From Paulownia fortunei (taxonomy: Eukaryota; Streptophyta; Magnoliopsida; Lamiales; Paulowniaceae), in NCBI GenBank assembly GCA_019321725.1, contig CM033119.1:496001-560000 (forward strand): DNA of 64,000 bases. Reading direction: 5' to 3'. The stretch's first letter is position 1; every line of letters begins with the position of its first letter. The position numbers were made by a program, and so were the translations under genes. The notes below the pieces were generated by a model that did not search any database, was not told the DNA's origin, and saw nothing but the letters and a program-made list of their open reading frames with translations. Positions 49,195 through 59,619 of the stretch are shown one piece after another.

Positions 49195-49233
<39 letters not shown>

Positions 49234-51467
49234 CCTTTCTCTGGAAGGAGCTCCAGGAATGGGCAGTGAAAAATTGTTCAACTACTCCAAATACAGTGTA
49301 TACGTGTCGAGTTTAATTATTCTACTCAAGATTTAAAAAATAAAACCCAATGCACATTCAAATATCTCAAATCTAAAACAATATGTATGACTTTTTCAGT
49401 GTTATGAGCAAGAAGATCCACTTAACGTGTCAAAACACCAGGACAAAATTTTTTAAGGTTGTGCTACTAATATGGAAGACTAAAAGTGTATAAATAAATA
49501 AAACATCCTGCAAGGAGCTTTAGTTTCTCATATGTGACTGAGGCGAATGAAATAAAGATAAACTTATGCAATGACTTACAGTCAGGTTGCATAACAGGTG
49601 GAAATGAACCTAATGATCCGGCACCATAATCCACTAGCTGCCTCTGTGCTTCCAACTCTCTTTGGACTAATTTACCATAACCACCTCTAGGTATGACTAA
49701 TTAAGGAAATTGAACATTCAGGTCACTTAATTTACATATAGAAATTAAATAACTTTATATCTAGTTCTGCATGATCTTCCTTCCCAATATTCCTATAAGC
49801 TATAAATTTCAATTAATATGCACAAAAAGATAGGATGTATGATGCACCCATACAAAGACGGGGCAGGGGGTTAAGAGAGAATACAAGGCCAATCATGAAA
49901 TGGATTCAAATAGACAAATGAAAATTAAGAAACTCCAACCAGATGCAATCTTGTGGCTTAGGGCATTAAGCTAAGGTTTAGATGCACTCTGATTACTTGT
50001 GCCTATATATAATACTTCTCACAAGGCCCAAATCACCACAAACAGAACAGGCATCAAGAAAGAAAAACCACTTTAAGTAATAAGAACCCAATACAAAAAT
50101 CCAACAGGACAGGCACAGTATAGCAAAAATATCAAATCGAAGAGTAATAATTTTAAAAAGAATTGGCATAAGAAGGATATCTGGATCATAGTCTGTACGA
50201 TATTCATCCCGCACCTGACAAACAGAACATGAATTAGATCAAAAATTGGACTAGCAAGGTGCACAAATTTTACATGCATCACCTGCCCACCACTTCGACC
50301 ACGACCCCATTGCCTGCCTTCTTGAAACCCCCAATCAAAGTCAACACGAATAGGACGGTCGTCGAGAATAGTTCCACTGATATATTTAACAGAATCTTCA
50401 GCATCTTCTCTGGAGTAGTACCTGATAGACTCCATCGTTAAATTAAGAGTAATAAGAAATATTTTTGCTTTCCTTTGTTTTCTTTCAGAACAAGATATGC
50501 ATTGGTAACTTAAGGTGCTCAGCTAACATCGCACGAGCTCAAAAGAAATCTCTGATAACATAAATACAAATCTGCTCAAGGACAAACAATAGATAAAGTT
50601 GAATTGAGCTCCCTCATCCACTCCCCTCCTCCCTCTCTTTCCATCATGAGTCAAACACTTCAAAATGTCTTAAGAACTCTTTCTATGTCCAGATGGATTC
50701 AAGTCAAGCATGAAAACCAGTAATGGATCATTTGCCTTCCAAACTGGCAGCTAAGCATGTACGTGATGATATAATGAAACTAATCAACACCCTCTTAAAA
50801 CGCACAAGTCAATTCATAAAGGTCAGCAGGACCAGCATTAAGTCTAGGAAGAACATTTCCAAAGGGGTCAATTATATAACTTCTTTACAATTAAGACGAA
50901 ACAAAAAGTGCAAAAAGCAAACAACTTTAAGCTCCTAGTCATAGAAAAACCTCTAGGAATTAGAGCGAACACACTAGTCTATAGACTCACATTATGAAGC
51001 AGAAGCCACAAGGGGTTTTGCTGTTCTTATCCAAACCCATGATTATCTTTTTAATCTCTCCCGCCCGAGAGAACAGCTCATAAACTTGCTCCTCCGTGGT
51101 ATAAAACGACATGTTCCCCACGTAAACGGTAGTAGAGTTTTGTAGCGCCTCATCGAATTCTTCCTGCGTCCCTGGAAACCTTCTATCCCTATATGCGGAT
51201 AGCTTGTTCGGATCCTAACAAAAAAACAAAGCCAATCTCTGAAGCACATGGGACAGCATGTTACGCTGAGCAAAAACAAGCTCGAACGATAACATCAAAT
51301 AATTTCTGTAAGCAGCTTAAATGCTTATTTCAAAACCTAATTCAAGTAAAAGTTTGAAGATTAATGTAGGAATTCAAACTGGTAGTTAACAAGTAATTCA
51401 AATTCTTCTCACCAAATTCATGAAATTATAACTACACAATCAGAATTACCTTAAACAGGGAGGCCAT
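48229..51467 (-). CDS. CBP20: Nuclear cap-binding protein subunit 2 (CBP20)
   Basis: Binds the m7G cap of nuclear RNAs with CBP80; in plants affects splicing, miRNA processing and ABA response. Eight exons on the minus strand: 51450-51467, 50991-51214, 50283-50421, 50181-50214, 49580-49690, 48885-48938, 48701-48807 and 48229-48303, 253 residues. The first coding exon is 18 bases (MASLFK). One RRM: RNP2 TVYVGNMSF and RNP1 [11 protein letters not shown]. The cap-stacking tyrosines are at Tyr14 and Tyr37, with Phe77 and Phe79 in RNP1. After it comes [20 protein letters not shown], the signature that closes over the cap, then [19 protein letters not shown]. The tail is Arg/Gly/Tyr-rich, contains PRKRHRED (likely nuclear signal), and ends acidic ([10 protein letters not shown]). 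The intron between exons 4 and 5 is AT-AC. Confidence 0.96.
49196..49231. repeat. (AC)n microsatellite in a CBP20 intron
   Basis: Run of about 17 AC/CA units in the intron between exons 5 and 6 of CBP20. Confidence 0.92.
49691..50180 (-). other. U12-type AT-AC intron of CBP20
   Basis: The donor after GATCCAG is ATATCCTT (50180 downward), matching the first eight bases of the U12 consensus. The branch site TTCCTTAAT (49708-49700) is also a perfect match. The branch A lies 10 bases before the terminal AC (49692-49691). Joining there gives [14 protein letters not shown], the conserved CBP20 sequence. The nearest AG acceptor (49688-49687) would bring a stop codon within eight codons. Confidence 0.9.
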
Positions 51468-54400
51468 CAGAAAATTGATTTTACTAAGAAAATAGGAGAA
51501 AAACAAAGCCCTAATGAATTATGAAGCTTGGAACCGAAGAACGAAGAATTTCCGATTCTTTTGAACGGGTCAAAATAAAATTACAAGTTTGAGGCAAGTT
51601 AAAGAATGGTTGGGCCATCCAGTTATAGGGTCCAAACAATTTACTAGTTTGGGCCATCAAGTTATAGGGTGAAAATGTATTACTAGTTTGGGCCGAATTA
51701 AATTAAATTGGTTGGGCCATCCACTCCTCTCCTTTTTTTATTCTTTTTTTGAAAAGAAAAAAGAAAAAGAAAATGAAAAATCTCTAGTTTTTTCTACTCC
51801 AAACTCCCAAACTATTCTGGCATTTATCCTAAATCTGTTGGAATACTATTGGGTCCATGACTTGCCATTATTTGTGCAAAATATCAATTAATTTTAATTA
51901 ATTTATTTAATTATGGTAAGTTGAATTTTCATAATTTTAATGAGAGTTTTAATATAAGAAGAACTTTTATAATTTGTTTCCTTGTAGGATTAAAATTTTG
52001 TATATTTATTGGATAAATTTATTAAAGATGATCTTGTAAAATTTATAGAAATAAATTTTCAAAATATCTTCAAATAAATTTATACCAATTGGATGAAAGA
52101 TTTGACCTTGCACTTGACTTATCGTGATAAATCAAGATTCAAGAAAGTTTTTATATGATTTCCTACCTTATTTGAAAAATCCGATTTTTGTAATTTAAAT
52201 TAGGAATATGAGTTGTAATTGGATTAAATAAGATTATTTTAAGGAAAGTTTTTTATTGGACTTGGTAACTTTTTATGTATTAAATTAGGGATCTACCTAT
52301 TAAAATATGTATATTTACTCTTTCATTTATTTTACACTATGAATTTTATAGATAATTATCAGAAAAGTGCATCAGAACCCAAGCTTCGTAAATTTGTTTT
52401 ACACTATGAATTTTATAGACAATTATTAAAAGAGTGCGGCAGATCCCAAGCTCCAGAAATCAGATGATTAAGAATTGAGCTTCAAAGTATTCTAGAGTTG
52501 TCCGTGCGTGTTTCAAAAGGTGCTAGAATATCACCATTAAATATCCTTCAGGATAAAAAAATGAGTTTTTGAAAGAAGTCGCCAATACCTATTATACATC
52601 ATTTGGGAGAATGGGCTTCCAAAATATCCTTCTGGATAATGAGGTTCAAAGTATTTTGGACTTGTCCGACCGTATTCCAAAAGGTGCTAGAACATCGCCA
52701 TTAATTATCATTTGGGATAAAAAGGTAAGTTTTATAGAGAAGACGTCAATACCCATTATACATCATTTGATAGAAAGATGTGAGTTTTCAGGAGGAGACA
52801 TTGCCACTAAATATCATTCGGGATAAAAATGAGAGTTTTCAAAAAAAACTACCAATACCCATTCTACGTCATTTGGGAGAATGAGCTTCAAAATATTTTG
52901 AACTTGTCCGTCCGTGTTCCAAAAGGTGCTAGAACATCACCATTAAATATCATTCGGGATAAAAAGGTGAGTTTTCAGGAGAAGCCGTCAATACCCATTA
53001 TATATCATCAGGGAGAAAGATGTGAGTTTTTGGGATGAGACACTTTGCTGTTTGAAGGGGTTTAGCGTTGAAAAGAGTTTAACGAAACAGATTCAAGTTG
53101 AGAAAATCTCGCAAACAAGTCCACCAGTAGTATAATACAAGACTAGCATCAAAACAAAAAGAAAGTATTTGATTTTGTTTTATAAGTACTTTTATTATAT
53201 TGTGTAATTTTTTACTAGTAGTGAATTATTTTCTCTTTAAGCGTGGCGAGTATAATATTTAATATTCGAAGCTCATTAAAATTATTTGTATCAATTTTAA
53301 TTTTAATTGTGCATATATGTTCATGTTTTAATTTTTGTTCAAATATTAATTGAAATATAATGAATCTAATAAATTAATTTACTTGATTAATTAAAATGAC
53401 AACATATTATAACAAATACATTAAATGAAATGCAAATTTAATACAAGTTCCATGCATTACTACTACTACTACCTAAATGTTTATTTTTTTTCATTGTCGA
53501 TTAAAATAATAGAAAAATTCAAGAATTCAATTCCTCTTGAATATAAGTTTAATCGCAAAATATTGAATGATCAATCTTAAAATTTAAATTACCCTTTCTA
53601 TTACTAAATTTTGGTCGGCATTTCCTTGAATTATTTATAATTTTAGTGGATGAGACTGGTTTATCATCACTTGTGTAAAAGTATCACTTAGAAGTGATGT
53701 ATACTATGTGGGAATTAGATGTGAGGAGCTTTATATTGTGCGCTAGATTTTAGTGTATTTATGTTGATAGATAGAATGATGTCTAAATAAGGAATATCGA
53801 ATTGGTTAAAGAAAACAACTTCGGATGTGAAAAGGATATCCAAGTTCTACCTAAATCTGTTGCATCACACTCTTAAACACTTTGGTTTGCTTGTGGGGTT
53901 AGATGAATGCGATCAGAAAACATGTCGTGAAGAAATTCTCTTTATCATTCATGAGCTTAATTCTTGTTTTTTTTTTTTTTAAATAAAGTCAAAAAATATT
54001 TACATTACCTAATAAAGTAATATAAATTTCAGACACGGAGTTGTATTAACTCGAGTTAATAGAAAAATGATAATCATAAAAAAAAAAAAAAAAAAAAATG
54101 CCGACCAACAACATAAGCCATTTTTGCCAAATGTCCGCAAGAGAATTTAATTCCATGCTGCAAAAGTTTAAGTGCACGTGCTCGGAATTTAATCCCATGG
54201 CCCGAAATTTTATTTTATTATTTGATATATATAGAGAAACCTGCAATAATTAAATTATTATTATCATAGGTAATACTTCTAATACCGAGCTTAATTACCC
54301 TTTTGAAGCTTCATTAATATTTAATTTGACCCAAATAATAGTAAGAGATTGCATTTCAACTCAACTTATTTTTGTCATGCTTAGCTCAAATGATCGTAAA

Positions 54401-55546
54401 TGTTGCATCATATTTCTCTGGTCTTCAAGTTAACAAATGTCAAGATCAATTATCACTAAGGGGCTGCATACATTGGCTCATTTTGCTTCTTTACGCGTCT
54501 TTCCTTTTTCTATGTTTTCCATTTTATTTTTTTTTTTTTTATTTTTTTTGCTTTTTTGGAGCTTAAAGTTGATTTTGATTTATCTTATAAAATACTTTTT
54601 GGAAAAAAAAAATCTCTTTTTGTGGACTTCATTTGCTCAAGAAAAAAATATCATTTTTCAGAAGAAAATGAAAAAAGAAAAAAAAATTGTCTAGAGGCTA
54701 ACAACAATGGAAAATCGTAGGAAGTTATTTCTAGATAGAATTCAAATTTAAGATGATCGCTTAAAAAGGAGAAAAAGATTAAAAAAATTGTAGAAAAATT
54801 GTACGCGCATAATTGTTTTAAATCATTAACCTTTTTTTTGAAAGAAAGAAAGAACACAAGCACGCACGATTAATTAGCATACTTCGGGGTTTTGGCTACT
54901 TTAGGACAGGAGTTGTACATCCTTTTCCTTCCCTGCGGAACTTCAACCATGGTGGTCAAATTTAGTCCTGTAGGATCCATAACTAATGATATTTTTCTTG
55001 TACCGTTTCTCAATAAAATCAAGAAAATAGGATAGCGCATGATTTCATGGGCTGTCATTCTTTCTTTTACGTATCATTTCAAGAACATCATCTTTCTGGT
55101 TTCTAAGCACCTGCTATCACAAAATGATGAAAGAGCTCATCATTAATTGTTTGAACAAGAAAACCTTAATCACCTGCAAAAGCAACTCAAACCATGTAAT
55201 CTTATATTCTCGTGTTAGTATCTCTCTCTTATCTCTCTCTCTCTCTCTCTCATCCTTTTCTCCTCATGAAATCAGTTTTGACTAAGGGAATGTATGTTTT
55301 AAGTGCAGTGGGCCACTAGTTTGAAGAGTAAAGCAAAGTCTTACAAAATTATATATTCTTACCCTTCAAGTGTGGGCATATGTGGAGACTCAACACCTTC
55401 ACGTCCTTTCAAGCCAAGCCAAATAACACCACAATTCCATTCCATTTTGACAAATGAAAATATTAATACCCCATTGTGTTTCACTTGATTTATGCAAATC
55501 AACTAATCTAGCATTAAATATAATAGGCAACAGCAGCCTTAAAATC
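51468..55546. other. CBP20 promoter side and intergenic DNA before the polygalacturonase gene
   Basis: About 4 kb with no supported gene. A short 43-base-period repeat containing TTTGGGCCATC and GTTATAGGGT lies at about 51610-51690. Two tandem-repeat families occupy 52331-53040. Near the right end a (TC)n run (about 55209-55251) is a likely part of the polygalacturonase promoter. The minus-strand frame at 54870-55058 (62 aa) has no signal peptide or family match. Confidence 0.55.
52331..53040. repeat. Degenerate tandem-repeat block
   Basis: First, a 67-base period twice (TTTACACTATGAATTTTATAG at 52331 and 52398). Then three longer, uneven units starting near 52477, 52641 and 52883, each with GAG-TTCAAA-TATT, TTGTCCG, CAAAAGGTGCTAGAA and GGATAAAAA. 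Unit spacing (164, 242) differs through internal insertions. Frames across it (52569-52826, 52829-53038) simply translate the repeat. Confidence 0.82.
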
Positions 55547-58500
55547 ATGGACAAGTTAGCATTTCTTTGCTTTCTTCTGTTGCTAGTGGTGCCCCTCAGA
55601 AGTGCAGACAAAGATTCTCCTGACAGGTTCGAGATTTTAGCGAAGCTCGAGGCTTTGGATGTACAAGATAAAGGAGATGATGATTTTGAGCTCTTAGACT
55701 TGCCATATTGGGGAAGTGAGCGTGGGGACAAGGTTCATGTAAATGTGGATGCATTTGGTCCAGTTGGAGATGGAGTATCTGATGACACTCAGGTGAAAAT
55801 TTTGTAGTAAACACTCTTTCACGGATGTGACAAATGGTTTCCAGATATTGGGACCAAGACATTTCACCTTTTCAAAATCTGTGTCTCTCTTAATTTCAGG
55901 CCTTTGTAGATGCATGGAAACAAGCTTGTTCCACACCAAACTCAGTTTTCTTGGTACCTGAAGGGCGTCGTTATCTAGTCAATGCTACAAGATTTAGAGG
56001 GCCTTGTGCTGACAAGTTAATAATCCAGGTATGTAGTCCTATTGCAATTACCTCCAGAAATTATATCGATGTCTGACATACAAACAGAGTTCTTTGATTT
56101 CCATTTATATCGTGTAAGTGCTCTATTTTGGATTGATCCATACACATCAAGTTTTTTGTATATCTTAACTATACAAGGATTTATGACCAATCTCAGTGAT
56201 CAATGAACATGACGTGTGTGCAGATTGAAGGAACTATTGTAGCTCCAGATGATCCAAAAAATTGGGATCCCAAGAACCTGAATATTTGGCTTGGTTTTTA
56301 CAATTTAAGCAATGTCCTTTTCCAAGGAAAGGGGGTTATTGATGGCTCAGGCAGCAAATGGTGGGCAGCTTCTTGCAAAAAGAAAAAATCCAATGTAAAT
56401 CTCGAATAAAATAATGGTGTCATAGTTTAATCAAGAAATTGCATGGCGTTACTAACCAGTCTGTTTTTTGCCTTCCGTTCTTTCTTTTCTCTCTGTCTTC
56501 CTCAGCCATGCAAAGGAGCACCAACGGTGAGGTTCTACTCACTGCTAATAGACTTACCATACCATACTCCCTGCATTGTACGAAAATAAGTGAAAACAAG
56601 ATTTGGATGTGAAAAATATTACTTGATGCAGGCCTTAACTATAGATTCAAGCTCAGCTGTAAGAGTGAACGGCCTCACAATTCAAAACAGCCAACAGATG
56701 AACTTTGTCATTGCCCGCTCTGAATCAGTTCGCGTGACTGGTGTAAAAGTTTCATCTCCTAAGGACAGTCCCAATACCGATGGAATTCACATCACTGGCT
56801 CGACGAACGTAGTTCTGAGGAACTGCAAAATTGGAACAGGTTCTCGTTACATGGCACTATTGTTTCATGTTTATTAAACATGTATTTCATTTTCTTGATA
56901 AATTCATCACTTTTTTCTCACTTCATATTCACCTGCTCTGTTGATAAAAATTTCAGGAACCACTTAATATGCAACATTATACAATCCCTACTTATAACTT
57001 ATCACACATGTAGATGCAACATTATGTCTATTGCTAAAGTAATAGCTCTCTTACAATGGGAAGTTGAGTTATGACATCCAAATTACTTGGAAAAATTATG
57101 CTTCTCATACAAGGTGCAATGTACAGTTTTCCTTCAAGTTCGACACACAGTGAACATGATCATTTTGTATCTTGATCTTTAGGTGATGATTGCATCTCGA
57201 TTGTGAATGCTAGCTCAAGTATCAAGATGAAGAATATACATTGTGGACCTGGTCATGGAATCAGGTAAACTAATATATATTGAATTTTTCTATTGTACTT
57301 TGGCATAATTAGTTATGACTACTCTGTCCTGGAGCTGAAGTTCAGCTTTTCCGCCAAGAAACAGTAATGTTAGATATTTTAAGATTTAACTCAGATATGT
57401 TCGAGATTACTTACTTGTGTTGTTGCTTTCCTGATTATTATGCACCAGCATAGGTAGTCTTGGGAAGAACAACTCCACTGGCATAGTTGAGAAGGTTGTA
57501 CTGGATACCGCTTTCCTTCAAGGTACAACAAATGGCCTAAGGATCAAAACTTGGCAGGTAAATCTCATGCTCATGATTCACAGAAGAAGAAAAAAAGTTT
57601 AAACACACACTGAACACTATCTTCTTACACTGATGCACAGAGCAATAAAAAATTCACCAGAAGAGTGAATCTGGTTTCCTGTCTAAAGAATCCTACTAAA
57701 ATAAAACTATGCTAAGTTTAACCAACATTGCACCTTCTGCAGTTTAAACTTAAATTTCAACCGAGCCACAGATTCATGGCAGAATCTTCAGTCACAAACA
57801 TGAAATTCTATGTAGAACCTTCTTAGTGAAGAAACGTTTAATAGTTTAGTATCATCAGCAGGGCCTTTTCCACATTATCACAGTATGCTAGTTCTTTTCG
57901 ATGAAAGAGATTCCTGGTATTGTAGGGAGGTTCTGGTTACGTGAGGTACATACGCTACCAAAACGTGAGGATGGATGATGTCTCGAATCCCATTATCATC
58001 GACCAATTCTATTGTGATCCACCACCTTGTCAAAATCAGGTTATTGCATCTATGCAACTTATTATCAACTCAAAATATGTCTTTGTAAATATTTTACTGC
58101 ACTTCTTATTCATACCACTATCTGGCTGTCATTTTGAAAAAAGACATGCAACTTTGTTTAACTTAACATTGTTCTAACCAATCAATAATGTTTAAGCTTG
58201 TTCTTCACTTCAATATCTTAAGACTTCAGCAGTGGAAATAAGCCAAATAATGTACCAGAACATAACCGGGACTTCCAGAAGCCAGGAGGCCATGAAATTT
58301 GCATGCAGTGACACAGTCCCCTGCTCCTACATAGTTCTCAACAACATCAACTTACAGAGGAGAGATGGCACTGTGGAGACCTACTGCAACTCTGCTTCGG
58401 GCTTTGATTATGGATATGTTCAACCTTCGGCAGACTGTTTGTCATCTTCTGATAAAAATATGACTATCTTACAGGAGAAGGCTATCTTACAGGAGAAGGA

Positions 58501-58552
58501 AGCCGGTGTCACCTCAAGTAGCAGAGAATATCTCATCCATACAGAACTATGA
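55547..58552 (+). CDS. Polygalacturonase-like glycoside hydrolase family 28 protein
   Basis: GH28 right-handed beta-helix enzyme expected to hydrolyse homogalacturonan in the cell wall. Nine exons: 55547-55792, 55900-56028, 56224-56394, 56506-56526, 56632-56839, 57183-57264, 57449-57557, 57926-58039 and 58223-58552, giving 469 residues. Signal peptide 1 to about 20 (MDKLAFLCFLLLLVVPLRSA). The upstream in-frame ATG at 55454 is not preferred because it would bury the signal peptide. All four catalytic signatures are present: SPNTDG (Asp239), GDDC (Asp260, Asp261), GHGISIGSLG (His283) and RIK (317-319). The acidic stretch after the signal (QDKGDDDFELL) and the DAFGPVGDGVSDDTQ start are usual for the plant clade with a short propeptide. 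Exon 4 is a 21-base microexon. The C-terminal tail has a duplicated ILQEK unit. Confidence 0.94.
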
Positions 58553-59178
58553 GCCAACCTCCTTATTACTTCACTGATACATAAGCATTAGAGTATGAAA
58601 CAGCATGGTATTGATTGGATCCTTTCTGAACTCTTAGTTCCATAGTAAAAACTCTAGTTTAAGTAAATTTGCCATATAGTTATTTCAGAAGATATGTCCT
58701 ACAGTTTCCACACTCAAGAAGCATATGCCATACAGCTTCCTTAGGAACACATAGTCGAACATATTTTTGATGAACATTAAAGATATTCTTGTAACATTGT
58801 TCTATAAGGTATTGCAATAGAACGATCTTATAGAACGATGTTGATTGATTACAATACATTTCTATTTCAACAGGCAGCACCACAGTGTTCTGCTTTTGTT
58901 AATAAAATCACGTCAGAATATGTTAGTCATTCTCTGGAATGGAATTAAACCTTCATTTATATTCAAACCTAATTTTGAGACCTCATTTTTATTTCACTTA
59001 ACAAATTGGTGAGAGTTATGCCATCATTCTGTTGGCATCCGCACCCTATTTGGTTGCTCTCAATCATCAGTTCCTATGAAGAGCAAAATGCATCCTGGTT
59101 GCATCCATGAATGTTATTTAGCTGCAATGCTAGTACCTACTAAAAGAGTCAAAACATGTGTGACCTCCTGTTCAATTA

Positions 59179-59234
<56 letters not shown>

Positions 59235-59619
59235 AGGAGAAACTATTGCTCTTTATAAGCGTAATAAGTGAGAATTACTGAATGCCACTTGTGTTTTTCA
59301 CTATCTTGCTAGCAGAAGAATTTGTTTTGTTTGCCACACAAAGATTAGCAACTGAATAACTCCTTGCCATCAACAAGAAAACTTATTCTCGCTTGATCTT
59401 ATATTTCAGTAAGAGCGAGTCTAATGTCTACATGTTTCCATAGAAGATAAAAAAACTCAAGAAAATGAATGAAAATAAATTCTGTGTGGGCCTTCAATTG
59501 CAGTTCAGTTCATTGTGAGAATGCTACTAATCCAGCAGAGGGATAGTATGGATTTTTTACAGCAGAGGATGCTTTACTTCTTTTTCTTTTCCATTTGATG
59601 TGAAACATTCATCTCAATT
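58553..59619. other. Convergent spacer between polygalacturonase and RNF170-like genes
   Basis: About 1.07 kb with both 3' UTRs and a (TA)n(GA)n compound microsatellite at 59180-59233. No gene seen. The short frames are products of the repeat or chance. Confidence 0.65.

Noticed and set aside
49686..49689. Ordinary AG acceptor for CBP20 exon 5
   Set aside because: It shifts the frame and gives a stop within eight codons; the AC end restores the conserved protein.
52569..53038. Two adjoining frames sharing PKGARTSPL as a repeat protein
   Set aside because: They are translations of the degenerate tandem repeat, with no start context, splice partners or known fold. Kept as a repeat.
54870..55058. 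Minus-strand 62-residue frame with a basic, Cys-containing end
   Set aside because: No signal peptide, no splice partner, no recognised peptide-hormone motif; it is within chance length for this region.
55454..55546. Upstream in-frame ATG extending the polygalacturonase by 31 residues
   Set aside because: It would place a non-hydrophobic stretch before a clear signal peptide. The ATG at 55547 gives a normal secretory start.
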